This document shows positions 1 through 7,336 of a stretch of DNA of 10,450 bases, piece by piece (the stretch's first letter is position 1; each line of letters begins with the position of its first letter). The notes under the pieces were generated by a model. The model did not search any database and had not been told where the DNA came from. It was given only the letters and a program-made list of their open reading frames with translations. The DNA comes from Alphaproteobacteria bacterium (lineage in GTDB: Bacteria > Pseudomonadota > Alphaproteobacteria > Rs-D84): positions 1 to 10,450 of the forward strand of contig JAKSTE010000014.1 of the NCBI GenBank assembly GCA_024402735.1. Direction: 5' to 3'. The translations under genes were made by a program, and so were the position numbers.

Positions 1-55
1 GAGCATCTGACTACGGATCAGAAGGTTGAGGGTTCGAATCCTTCTGGGCGCGCCA
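1..55 (+). tRNA. tRNA-Arg(ACG), 3' part (5' end outside window)
   Basis: This is the 3' portion of a tRNA. The anticodon stem TCTGA/TCAGA encloses the loop CTACGGA, giving anticodon ACG (arginine, CGU codons). The T arm is GAGGG-TTCGAAT-CCTTC with one G-T pair, followed by the acceptor strand TGGGCGC, discriminator G and an encoded CCA ending at base 55. The 5' acceptor strand and most of the D arm lie before the window. tRNA 3' ends are common integration sites, and accessory-looking sequence follows, but I see no second copy of this 3' end in the window. Confidence 0.95.
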
Positions 56-62
56 GAGTTTT

Positions 63-89
63 ACCGCAGATTCCTGCGGTTTTTTATTT
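63..89 (+). terminator. Rho-independent terminator of tRNA-Arg
   Basis: ACCGCAG (63-69) and CTGCGGT (74-80) form a perfect 7-bp stem with a 4-base loop, followed directly by a run of T (80-85) and further T-rich sequence. It lies 8 bases after the tRNA CCA end, so it should end the tRNA-Arg transcript. Confidence 0.9.
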
Positions 90-90
90 G

Positions 91-106
91 TTGTAATTTA
101 TTACAA
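91..106. repeat. 16-bp perfect palindrome, possible operator or recombination core
   Basis: TTGTAAT-TT-ATTACAA is a perfect inverted repeat with 7-bp arms, sitting just after the tRNA-Arg terminator. It has no T-run beyond it and is AT-rich, so it does not look like a second terminator. It could be a dimeric protein binding site or a leftover of an integration site next to the tRNA. Neither role is shown by the sequence. Confidence 0.5.
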
Positions 107-128
107 TTTACTCTGAAAAATCTTTTCG

Positions 129-275
129 CTATGTATTTGCTATGAACGGAATTGATAAAAACCCTTGATTTACAAAGCCCATCATGTTATCTACAACATT
201 CTGCATGGAATTTCTCACAAGCCCCATACTTAATTCTTGCACATACTTAAAATAATATCTGAAAGCGCCAAGCAA
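129..275 (-). pseudogene. Short minus-strand reading frame, possible gene remnant (48 aa)
   Basis: On the minus strand the frame is open from base 290 down to a TAG at 129-131. The first usable start is a TTG at 273-275, giving 48 residues. The product is rich in hydrophobic residues and glycine (segments such as SMGLVRNSMQNVVDNMMGF), and the stretch is visibly more GC-rich than its surroundings, which favours real or formerly real coding sequence. No convincing Shine-Dalgarno sequence precedes the TTG, and a stop codon lies just upstream in frame (291-293). It could be the 3' end of a decayed gene left between the tRNA and the next gene, a tiny unknown gene, or chance. I recognise no family. 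Confidence 0.25.
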
Positions 276-363
276 CCCAGAAATTCTACCTTATATTATT
301 GTAGAAAATATTTCTTGCAATTTTGAAATGTTTTTTTAGCATACCCAAAAAGGAGCAGTATAT

Positions 364-729
364 TTGAAACCGCAGTATATAAAAAACACAATAACCCCTA
401 AGGATATTAATAACAAACCTAAACAGATTGTTGATATCGCTTTGTATTATCTTGAACACGGTGATTTAACCGATAAACAGCGATATTATTTACAACAATT
501 GGCATCTATTACTTCTAAACAATACAAGTATTTTATGCGTGGCATGGTCTTTTTTACGGTTATTAGTTTAATTTGTGGAATTACTGGTACATTCGTTGAT
601 GAGGAAATAGGATATAAGATGCTTGAAGCTTGGTTCATTTTAGGAGCAACAGACTTAACACTATTATTTTATAATATAATTGTAAAGCCGACATATTATA
701 TTCGTAAACTCAATCAAGTGTCTCGATAA
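364..729 (+). CDS. Small two-helix membrane protein of unknown function
   Basis: This 121-residue protein starts at TTG (364) with a good Shine-Dalgarno sequence, AAGGAG at 349-354, nine bases upstream, which supports the rare start codon. Residues 1-50 are polar, with a region likely to be helical (QIVDIALYYLEHGDLTDKQR). Two hydrophobic segments follow at about residues 57-78 and 85-107, separated by a short acidic loop (VDEE), and the C-terminus is basic (IRKLNQ). By the positive-inside rule both ends are probably cytoplasmic. It belongs to no family I recognise. It stands alone on the plus strand and converges on the methyltransferase-like gene, with only 19 bases between the two stop codons and no clear terminator there. 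Its function is unknown. Confidence 0.75.
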   Translation: MKPQYIKNTITPKDINNKPKQIVDIALYYLEHGDLTDKQRYYLQQLASITSKQYKYFMRGMVFFTVISLICGITGTFVDEEIGYKMLEAWFILGATDLTLLFYNIIVKPTYYIRKLNQVSR

Positions 730-748
730 AAAAGCAAATTTAAACAGT

Positions 749-1576
749 TTACTGTCTTACTAGAAATTGTTCTGATGCAAATTTTAAAGCTTTTGCAATA
801 CGAACATCTTTAACATGTCCACCGATTTCCTTCAATTCAAAAGGGAATTGTTTATCTAACATTTTGGCTAATTCTTGTCTTGAAAAACCAGCGTTATATT
901 CTGTACCTAAACTGTTTACAAGTTCTTTATCCTGCTGAACAGCATTGGGTTTATCCAATTCAATAAACAATCTTTTAAATTTAGTAGCTGTTTCTTTTAT
1001 TTTTGCAGCTTGTTCTGCTGTATCCAGGTACACAAATGTTCCCAAAGACACAAATATATCCTTGTTGAATTTAGGTTCTAATGGCATTACATTGAAGTGT
1101 GGCGTTGGTAAATTCAATTTTTCTGATACCGCACTAAATACCAAATTGGTTTCTTCTTTATCAAAAGAGAACATTTGAACATCTGGACGTTTTTGTTTTA
1201 CAACATGCCCCCAGGGAGACAAACCACGTCCAAAATCTATAATATTGACATTTTGATCTGCGTGTTCATATACAAAATGTGCAGCATCTAAAAATCTTTT
1301 TGCATAATGATAACTACGATACGGAACAGCTATTTTATCGATAATTTTTGATAATGTAACAGCCGGCAAATGCAATAGAACACGATATTTCGTTGTAATA
1401 TATTCTTTAAATTCTGGGGTTTTCATTGTGTTTCTCAAACAACAATTCCATTCATGAACCAACTCAAAATCATCTTTTGAAAAGTTAGGTAAATCGTTTT
1501 TAAAACGTGCTAGTCCACCTTCTAACCCAATACTGCAAGCAATAGTTATATCTAATGGATATTTTTTATCTGCCAT
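749..1576 (-). CDS. Class I SAM-dependent methyltransferase-like protein
   Basis: This 275-residue protein has a Rossmann-type SAM-binding signature at residues 111-123 (NIIDFGRGLSPWG, matching the D/ExGxG motif I), preceded by a long helical N-terminal region. An acidic residue (D139, in FSFDKE) lies at the expected end of strand 2. Residues 177-184 (SLGTFVYL) fit a strand 4 segment and loosely recall the leucine carboxyl methyltransferase group. That subgroup is only a guess; I cannot rule out an RNA or small-molecule methyltransferase. The ATG at 1574-1576 is preceded by AGGAAG eight bases upstream. The gene lies 31 bases after the repeat protein gene on the same strand, so the two are probably cotranscribed and may act together. 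Substrate unknown. Confidence 0.75.
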   Translation of the reverse strand: MADKKYPLDITIACSIGLEGGLARFKNDLPNFSKDDFELVHEWNCCLRNTMKTPEFKEYITTKYRVLLHLPAVTLSKIIDKIAVPYRSYHYAKRFLDAAHFVYEHADQNVNIIDFGRGLSPWGHVVKQKRPDVQMFSFDKEETNLVFSAVSEKLNLPTPHFNVMPLEPKFNKDIFVSLGTFVYLDTAEQAAKIKETATKFKRLFIELDKPNAVQQDKELVNSLGTEYNAGFSRQELAKMLDKQFPFELKEIGGHVKDVRIAKALKFASEQFLVRQ

Positions 1577-1607
1577 AATAATTACTTCCTGTAAAAAAAT
1601 CCCTAAA

Positions 1608-3074
1608 TTATCTTACATTCTGAGCGCCAACCATACGTGCTGCTTGTAACATTTCTTTTACTTTTTTATGTTTAAAGCATTGATCCAGTTTATCTAAAAC
1701 TTCTGGAGTATTTCTAACACTTATAACAAAGTTTCTTCCACCCTCTTTCTTTAAAGTATAAAATATATCAGTAGGCATTATTGCACGTAATTTCATCAAA
1801 TTACCCAGAACACAACCATAAGATAAGCCATACCTATATGATAATTGTACTACTGTTAATATAGGTTTTTTTAATAATTGTTCGAAGTGTTCCACATATT
1901 TACCACTTAAACATATCTCTTTATCCCCATATTCGTTTATACATTCTTGTACACTTTCTGGTACATCAGATTGCATTTTCTCCAATAAAGGTGCGACTTT
2001 CTTCTGTCTTATTCCATATTTTACACACAACATATTTATTGTTCTCCAATCTGAACCAGTAATGTGTTGTTGGGTATGCATACGTAAACACTTTTCAAAT
2101 TCTGCAATACATTCAGGTAGATTTTTTAAACCATATCCTTTTTTACTGTGCTCTAAAACCTCAGGACACAATTGTTGTAATTCATTTTTAATACACTTAA
2201 GCTTATACTCACTTAAATTGTATTTATTACATAAAAATCTATCTATTAATACATCTTTACTAGCCATATCTGCAAACACATCTAGATATGTTTTATTTAA
2301 ACATTTTACTGTTTGCATTCTTGAATCTTTTTGTTTGTGTACACTTTCAGGATATTGTTCCTCAATGTCACGCAATATTGCATAAGCTCTATTACGTGTA
2401 AGATTGTGTTTCTTCATTAATTCTTCAACAGGGATAAAATTAGGTGAAAAAATCATATTTTCAAACAACGCTATCGCTTCTGGAGTGTTTTTTAATGAAA
2501 AAAACTTCTCGCCAGATTTACATGTATAACAATAAACATTACTACACGCTGTCTTTCTTAGCGTTTTTAATAAATTGACAGCTTGTTTTGATCTTAATTT
2601 ATATTTTACACTTAAAACTGCGGTAGAAATCCATTGTTCCTTAGGAGGCTGTACTTGTTTTCTAAAAATTCCTAATGCTTTTGGAGTATTTTGTAAAAGC
2701 ACTATGAAGCCACCTTTATAAGGTTCTCTTTTAACAAGATCTGGATTAGACTTTTCTATCTTATAAACTATACTTCTTGCAGTTCCAGAGCTAATTTTAT
2801 ACAACTCAGCCAAATCTGGCACAGACAACCAATTTTTGGCTAGTTTAGTTCTAAATAAATTTTTTGCTTCTGGGGTATTAATTAAGAAGAAAGGATTTTT
2901 ATGTAAGGCAGGCTCATAAAGTATTACCTCAGGATTAGCGATATAAATATTTCTTAGAATATTTGTAACGTTATGTGATGTCATACAGTACGTATATGCT
3001 AAGATACCAGCAGATAGCCAACCATTTTTAACAATATTATTATATATGTTTGTATAATAAGTAGTATTAGGCAT
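1608..3074 (-). CDS. Protein of seven tandem ~63-residue helix-turn-helix-like repeats
   Basis: Nearly all of this 488-residue protein is one repeated unit: about 16-78, 79-141, 144-208, 209-271, 272-330, 339-401 and 402-467. Each unit opens with a pattern like W[LI]s..(x)L..kY.l, continues with a helix ending near a proline-glutamate (NPEV, NPDL, YPES, CPEV, VPES), has a short GG/KG turn with a beta-like segment, and closes with NTPEA..LFE..L or a variant. The first helices resemble a helix-turn-helix and the turn plus strands a wing, so I infer tandem winged-helix-like domains, perhaps binding DNA or RNA. Units 4 and 6 have lost the NTPE signature. A strong promoter and GGAG six bases before the ATG mark the start. 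It is the first gene of an operon with the methyltransferase-like gene. No known family recognised. Confidence 0.8.
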   Translation of the reverse strand: MPNTTYYTNIYNNIVKNGWLSAGILAYTYCMTSHNVTNILRNIYIANPEVILYEPALHKNPFFLINTPEAKNLFRTKLAKNWLSVPDLAELYKISSGTARSIVYKIEKSNPDLVKREPYKGGFIVLLQNTPKALGIFRKQVQPPKEQWISTAVLSVKYKLRSKQAVNLLKTLRKTACSNVYCYTCKSGEKFFSLKNTPEAIALFENMIFSPNFIPVEELMKKHNLTRNRAYAILRDIEEQYPESVHKQKDSRMQTVKCLNKTYLDVFADMASKDVLIDRFLCNKYNLSEYKLKCIKNELQQLCPEVLEHSKKGYGLKNLPECIAEFEKCLRMHTQQHITGSDWRTINMLCVKYGIRQKKVAPLLEKMQSDVPESVQECINEYGDKEICLSGKYVEHFEQLLKKPILTVVQLSYRYGLSYGCVLGNLMKLRAIMPTDIFYTLKKEGGRNFVISVRNTPEVLDKLDQCFKHKKVKEMLQAARMVGAQNVR

Positions 3075-3106
3075 TTAAAACTCCAATTACTGTTAATAAT
3101 AAGATT

Positions 3107-3134
3107 ATTATAAAGTAAAAAACACTTATATCAA
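3107..3134 (-). promoter_or_regulatory. Sigma70-type promoter of the repeat protein operon
   Basis: On the minus strand TTGATA (3129-3134) is followed after 16 bases by a perfect TATAAT (3107-3112). Transcription would start near base 3100, leaving a ~25-base leader that contains the GGAG ribosome binding site (3081-3084) of the gene starting at 3074. The -35 element lies inside a 14-bp sequence that is repeated near the start of the divergent operon. Confidence 0.75.
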
Positions 3135-3137
3135 CAA
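3124..3137. repeat. 14-bp direct repeat, copy 1 (possible operator)
   Basis: ACTTATATCAACAA occurs here and again, identical over all 14 bases and in the same orientation, at 3218-3231. The starts are 94 bases apart. This copy covers the -35 element of the minus-strand promoter, so a protein bound here would be placed to control the repeat protein operon. Confidence 0.55.
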
Positions 3138-3210
3138 AAATATACAAAAATATATTTTGTCTATAAACACACCTCTTTCGCTTTTTGTTTCTTGACTCAT
3201 ACGCACAAAA

Positions 3211-4239
3211 TTGGAAAACTTATATCAACAAGAACAACTTCATAAAACCGCTTACATGTTTAGAATTCCTAGATTTTTAATACCACATCGAAGTTTTATC
3301 AACATCTTGCGTATTAACGCTGGTTTTATAAAAAAAACTAATATACATAAGTTAGAACGCTCGATAGACGTATATAAAGAACCCTTACCTATCGTATTCA
3401 TGTTAGCCATGGCTATCTATAAACTCAACCCCTCTCTTCTATCAAAACAACTATTAGGGGTCCTAAACTATACCAGATTCCGTAATGCGATGAATATGGC
3501 AGCTTTTCAAAAAATCTGTAAATTATTCACAAAACACAATATCCCTATTCTGGCTCAAAAAGGTTTAGTTCAAAAAATATTGTACCCACAAACAATTAGA
3601 CCTATGAACGATGCCGATTTTGCCGTTCCTAAAGATATATATCGCAAATCTATTGAATTAGCTGTCGAAGACGGGTTTCACATAAACCACGACATGATTG
3701 GAAGTGCAGACTTGCAATATAAAGACCAAGGCTGCATTGATATACACTATGCCCTTTTTAAAGGTGCTAACCCTAAAATGGATGACACTATATGGTATAG
3801 ATCACAAAAGGTTCCTTATTGTGGCACCGAAATTTCTATTCCTTGTCCAGAAGACATACTTGTCATCATATTATGTGAATTTTATGGTAATTTTATATAT
3901 GAAGCTGGTTCAAAAAAGACAGACCCAGCTCAAATCTTTGCAAACCATCCTCAATGGGTTCTAGACGCTTACAAAATTATAGTAGAAACCCCAGAATTAA
4001 GCTGGGGCAAAGTTATGCACACAGCTAACATGTCTGGATATGATTACCAAATTAAGATTCTAACAAAATTATTAAATAAGATTTTACCAAATACCATCTC
4101 TAAGCACGCTGCAAAAATCATCGATTTTATGTGTCCAGATGAAGTGGTTAAAAAATATCTTAAAAGAGACAAAAAAATAGTAAAAATATATAAAGCAAAC
4201 CATAAGCTATATAAGAAACAACAACTTCAGACCATTTAA
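3211..4239 (+). CDS. Nucleotidyltransferase family protein (NTP_transf_5 type)
   Basis: This 342-residue protein has the marks of the uncharacterised nucleotidyltransferase family PF14907. A segment around residue 116 (QKGLVQKILYP) is followed by R130-PMN-D134-A-D136, the paired metal-binding acids, and a third acid in D177-I-H179. In the family these would position a nucleotide and two metal ions to transfer a nucleotidyl group. Members often sit beside HprK-like kinases and PqqD-like proteins in peptide-modification loci, as here. The start is uncertain: neither TTG 3211 nor ATG 3256 (which would remove 15 residues) has a clear Shine-Dalgarno sequence, and the core domain is unaffected. It is the first gene of a six-gene operon; the next starts 2 bases after its stop. 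The actual acceptor is unknown. Confidence 0.8.
   Translation: MENLYQQEQLHKTAYMFRIPRFLIPHRSFINILRINAGFIKKTNIHKLERSIDVYKEPLPIVFMLAMAIYKLNPSLLSKQLLGVLNYTRFRNAMNMAAFQKICKLFTKHNIPILAQKGLVQKILYPQTIRPMNDADFAVPKDIYRKSIELAVEDGFHINHDMIGSADLQYKDQGCIDIHYALFKGANPKMDDTIWYRSQKVPYCGTEISIPCPEDILVIILCEFYGNFIYEAGSKKTDPAQIFANHPQWVLDAYKIIVETPELSWGKVMHTANMSGYDYQIKILTKLLNKILPNTISKHAAKIIDFMCPDEVVKKYLKRDKKIVKIYKANHKLYKKQQLQTI
3218..3231. repeat. 14-bp direct repeat, copy 2 (possible operator)
   Basis: This is the second identical copy of ACTTATATCAACAA. It falls within the first codons of the nucleotidyltransferase gene if translation starts at TTG 3211, or in its leader if it starts at ATG 3256. Its position at the head of the plus-strand operon fits a shared regulatory site for both divergent operons. 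Regulation is inferred, not shown. Confidence 0.5.
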
Positions 4240-4241
4240 TA

Positions 4242-5294
4242 ATGATTACTCAATACATAACGAATTTTGCAAAAGATCAGTTTAGCAAATTAATAAGTGC
4301 ATTTAATAAGTTATGTACTACGCAATCTCCCTTATGGAAAGGCACTGTTTTTATAGGCGATAACCCGTTATACATAGAATGCCACACCCAGTGGATATCA
4401 GACAGGATAGAAGACTTTTTTTATCGTTCAGAAAAAGATATAAAATACCCGAATTCGAAAGAACTATTTATATTAAACAAACCAACATCTTCTTTTATCT
4501 CTGAACCAGATTATTATGACATGTACGTTTGTTTTACAGATAATAACACATCTAGAAAACCAGACATTATTGTCCATCACGATTGTTTATTAATCAACAA
4601 TGGACAGCAGACTTTATTATCCGTAAACGAAGACATGCAAAATGCCTCTAATTATTTCCACATCGGTGAAAACCATCTACTTATGCGTATTTTAAATTAT
4701 ATATACGACATATATTCAAACACTACTATTCTTCATTGTGCCGCAGTTGGGCTTAATAATGTTGGCTGTATGATCTCCGGTTTATCCGGATTTGGCAAAT
4801 CAACATTGGCTGCTTTTTGTACTAAATTAGGAATGGATTTTGTGGGAGACGACAGAATTGTGGTACAAAAAAAAGACAATTCTCTTATAGCAAATCCTAT
4901 ATATTCCACACTATCTTCCGATGCTCACATTACTTGGTTACCAATAAAGAAAATTGTACATAACATAAACCAAAACAAAGATGTTTTTATATTGGACAAA
5001 CAAAAAACATTAACTACTAATTTGCCTATTAAATTTATTATAGAACCTACTCAGACAAAATCAGAAAAACCAGAAATTAATAAAGCCGATCCAAAAGATA
5101 TTATTACTCGCATATGCACAGACTATTCTAAACTCGGTATATTAGCTCGTTCCACTAATTTACTTGAGGAATATAAATACATTTATAATTTGCTAAAAGA
5201 TTTAAAATTCTTTAACATATCTTTAGGACCTGACGTAGAGGCAAATGCAAAAGCTATTTACCAACTAGTAAACACAGAGGCTTACAATGTTTAA
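4242..5294 (+). CDS. HPr kinase-like P-loop protein (HprK-related kinase)
   Basis: This 350-residue protein has a Walker A loop at residues 180-188 (GLSGFGKST), preceded by LHCAAV and followed by the acidic G202-D203-D204-R motif. This arrangement is typical of HPr kinase/phosphorylase and its relatives. The usual HprK N-terminal domain is not evident; residues 1-150 appear specific to the HprK-related kinases that accompany PqqD-like proteins. It probably phosphorylates a peptide or protein serine rather than HPr: homologues in some lasso-peptide loci phosphorylate the product. It begins 2 bases after the nucleotidyltransferase stop and its end overlaps the PqqD-like gene by 8 bases, so translation is probably coupled. 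No clear Shine-Dalgarno sequence is seen. The kinase assignment is good; the substrate is inference. Confidence 0.82.
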   Translation: MITQYITNFAKDQFSKLISAFNKLCTTQSPLWKGTVFIGDNPLYIECHTQWISDRIEDFFYRSEKDIKYPNSKELFILNKPTSSFISEPDYYDMYVCFTDNNTSRKPDIIVHHDCLLINNGQQTLLSVNEDMQNASNYFHIGENHLLMRILNYIYDIYSNTTILHCAAVGLNNVGCMISGLSGFGKSTLAAFCTKLGMDFVGDDRIVVQKKDNSLIANPIYSTLSSDAHITWLPIKKIVHNINQNKDVFILDKQKTLTTNLPIKFIIEPTQTKSEKPEINKADPKDIITRICTDYSKLGILARSTNLLEEYKYIYNLLKDLKFFNISLGPDVEANAKAIYQLVNTEAYNV

Positions 5295-5709
5295 ATCTAA
5301 CGACTCTTTTTTCGCAGACATAACAGACACTCAAAGTATCTTTATCGATGTAGAACAAGGCATCTTTTATATTTTGCCAACCTTTGCAAACTTCGTTTTT
5401 AGAATGTTAATTAGTGGTAAAAACATCGAAGAAATAAAGCAAATAAGTGGCACTATTGATCAAATACCATCTGATTATGCCAACCGCATCGACACAATCT
5501 TTAAAAACCTTACTAAATATAATCTCATAGTCCCTTCTGAAACCGAAGCCAGTTCCCAATCTTTTAATATGTACGACGAACTTATACAAGAGTTGCAAGA
5601 AGACAACTTTTCTTATGAAATAACTCCTTCTACCGATGTTCAGAAGTTATTAATGGATGATCCTATTCATGACGTATCACTAAATGGTTGGTCTCCTGTG
5701 GTTAAATAA
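5287..5709 (+). CDS. PqqD-like peptide-binding protein (RiPP recognition element type)
   Basis: Residues ~15-82 of this 140-residue protein fit the PqqD fold: a beta-rich start (SIFIDVEQGIFYILP), then helices (ANFVFRMLISGKNIEEIKQI and YANRIDTIFKNLTKYNLI) forming a small winged helix. In RiPP pathways PqqD-like domains hold the precursor leader peptide for modifying enzymes. A tail of about 55 residues follows, ending in DPIHDVSLNGWSPVVK (125-140). I recall similar DPIH...GW endings in PqqD-like proteins of HprK-associated systems, from memory only. The tail may bind a partner enzyme. The gene overlaps the kinase gene by 8 bases and ends 2 bases before the glycosyltransferase. No candidate precursor peptide is seen in the operon. 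Confidence 0.78.
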   Translation: MFKSNDSFFADITDTQSIFIDVEQGIFYILPTFANFVFRMLISGKNIEEIKQISGTIDQIPSDYANRIDTIFKNLTKYNLIVPSETEASSQSFNMYDELIQELQEDNFSYEITPSTDVQKLLMDDPIHDVSLNGWSPVVK

Positions 5710-5711
5710 AA

Positions 5712-6338
5712 ATGCTATCTATAATTATACCTGTATATAACGGATCAAAATATTTAGCAGAAACGCTAAGTAGTATAGATTATCGCGATACAGATATTAT
5801 AGTTGTGGATGACGAAAGCACAGATAACACCGTAGAAATTGCAAAAAAATTTACAAACAAAGTCTATACTATAGCCCATTCGGGTCCAGTAGTAGCTAGA
5901 AACACGGGGCTAAAACATGCAGATTCTGATTTTATAATGTTTTTAGATGCAGATGATATTTTGGTACCAAACGCTATTCAGAACCTTCTTACAGAAATTG
6001 AAGACAACGATATTATTATTGCACGCAGACAAGATTTTATATCTCCTGATTGTGATAAACAATTTAAATTAACAACTTCAAATTATGGTGTTTTATCTGG
6101 TTGTTCAATAATAAAAAAAGCGGCATTCGATTCAATTGGGGTTTTTGATGAGGATTTGTTATGCGGTGATGCTTACGATTGGATTTTAAGAGCAGAAAAA
6201 AGTAATTCTAAAATAAAAAAAATACCTTTAATATCATGTATGAGGAGATTGCATTCTTCTAATATGGGTATTTGTATGAAAGATAGGGAAAAAGAAGATT
6301 ATTGTAAAATAATCAGAAAACACTTTATAAAGCAATGA
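5712..6338 (+). CDS. Family 2 glycosyltransferase (GT-A fold)
   Basis: This 208-residue protein opens with the classic GT2 signature SIIIPVYNGSKYLAETLSSI (residues 3-22), followed by IVVDDESTDNT (30-40), ARNTGL (62-67) and the metal-binding FLDADD (77-82). In the family these bind a nucleotide-sugar donor. It is short for GT2 but includes the acceptor side: a GVFDEDLLCGDAYDWILRA stretch with the usual ED-type acidic residues. There is no membrane segment, so it is probably cytoplasmic. It starts 2 bases after the PqqD-like gene and its stop overlaps the next start (ATGA). Because it lies within a kinase/PqqD operon, its acceptor could be a peptide rather than a surface polysaccharide, but this is inference. 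Confidence 0.9.
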   Translation: MLSIIIPVYNGSKYLAETLSSIDYRDTDIIVVDDESTDNTVEIAKKFTNKVYTIAHSGPVVARNTGLKHADSDFIMFLDADDILVPNAIQNLLTEIEDNDIIIARRQDFISPDCDKQFKLTTSNYGVLSGCSIIKKAAFDSIGVFDEDLLCGDAYDWILRAEKSNSKIKKIPLISCMRRLHSSNMGICMKDREKEDYCKIIRKHFIKQ

Positions 6339-7336
6339 CAGATAACACACTACACCTTTGTACAGCAGCCGATAACAATTACGTATTGCCGCTATCTGCT
6401 TTGATAAATTCTATATGTAAAAACTCAGCTTCGCACCCTACTATTTTACATGTACTGTGTTCTGGATTTTCACAAGTCGACAGACAATATTTATTAAAAT
6501 GTACAAATAACACTAACGTTTCTATAGATTTTATAGATATGGATAATTTTAATTGTGACTTTATAAAGTTCAATATGCAACATTGGACCAAAGCTATCTT
6601 TTATAGAATTATGATACCGAAAATTTTCAATAAATTATCCAGAATAATATACATTGATGGAGATACTCTTGTATTAAAAGATCTTTATTCTTTATTTACA
6701 CAACCATTACAAGAAAACACTTTCTTAGGAATGGCCGTAGATAAATTTTCTTATAAAGAACGTCGTGCAAAATTAGGCACTTCAAACTATTACAATTCGG
6801 GCGTGATACTGTTTGATCTAGAAGCATGCAGAGAAAATAATTTTTCAGAAAACTGCATAAATTGGATGTATAACAATGCCAACAATATAATATATCCAGA
6901 TCAAGACGCTATAAACAAAATAGCTGATGGTCATATTATGAGACTATCTAATATATACAATAGCCAACAAGCTCCACAGAATACATTTAAGATTAATCCT
7001 AAAATTAATCCTCCTTTTATCATGCATTTTTTATCTGCAATTAAACCGTGGATGCCACAATCTTCAACACAGTTGATAAGAATATATATGAGATACATAC
7101 CATCAATATCTCAGCGTATTAAATTAATATTTTCTCATTATGCGTACCTATTACCTATTTTCTTATTTCACACAAAGAACACATTTAAAATGCAACCTCT
7201 TAAAGTGATTGAAGAAAAGCAATATTATATCTGTAATATACTGGTATATAAAAAGACTATTAAAAACGATAATAATGATATAATCTCTTTCTTGAAGTCA
7301 CATATCTATGGAAATACGAGCAATGGAAATAAATAA
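6335..7336 (+). CDS. Family 8 glycosyltransferase
   Basis: This 333-residue protein follows the GT8 pattern throughout. It has LHLCTAADNNYVLPLSALI at the N-terminus, the metal-binding D108-G-D110 in IIYIDGDTLVLKDLY, NSGVILFDL, YPDQDAIN, and the late metal and donor motif H231-FLSAI-K237-P-W, a variant of the usual HFxGxxKPW. GT8 enzymes transfer hexoses such as galactose or glucose with retention, often to lipopolysaccharide or proteins. About 90 residues follow the core; the end (KQYYICNILVYKK) recalls tails of surface-polysaccharide glycosyltransferases. Its ATG overlaps the GT2 stop by 4 bases, and its own end overlaps the next gene by 29 bases (14 if that gene starts at 7323). Confidence 0.9.
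   Translation: MTDNTLHLCTAADNNYVLPLSALINSICKNSASHPTILHVLCSGFSQVDRQYLLKCTNNTNVSIDFIDMDNFNCDFIKFNMQHWTKAIFYRIMIPKIFNKLSRIIYIDGDTLVLKDLYSLFTQPLQENTFLGMAVDKFSYKERRAKLGTSNYYNSGVILFDLEACRENNFSENCINWMYNNANNIIYPDQDAINKIADGHIMRLSNIYNSQQAPQNTFKINPKINPPFIMHFLSAIKPWMPQSSTQLIRIYMRYIPSISQRIKLIFSHYAYLLPIFLFHTKNTFKMQPLKVIEEKQYYICNILVYKKTIKNDNNDIISFLKSHIYGNTSNGNK

Noticed and set aside
744..755. ACAGT-TT-ACTGT inverted repeat between the convergent genes at 729 and 749
   Set aside because: The arms are only 5 bp, it overlaps a stop codon and has no T-run, so it cannot be supported as a terminator.
945..1178. Plus-strand open frame of 77 codons
   Set aside because: It lies wholly inside the methyltransferase-like gene on the opposite strand, lacks a ribosome binding site and has no protein-like features.
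2062..2385. Plus-strand open frame of 107 codons
   Set aside because: It is antisense to the repeat protein gene, whose repeats show the minus strand is the coding one.
3192..3226. TTGACT ... TATATC as promoter of the modification operon
   Set aside because: The spacing is 23 bases, too long for a sigma70 promoter; I see no convincing plus-strand promoter in this region.
3698..3964. Second plus-strand frame of 88 codons
   Set aside because: It overlaps the nucleotidyltransferase gene in another frame; the catalytic motifs are in the other frame.
5407..5598. Minus-strand frame of 63 codons
   Set aside because: It is antisense to the PqqD-like gene, with no start signals.
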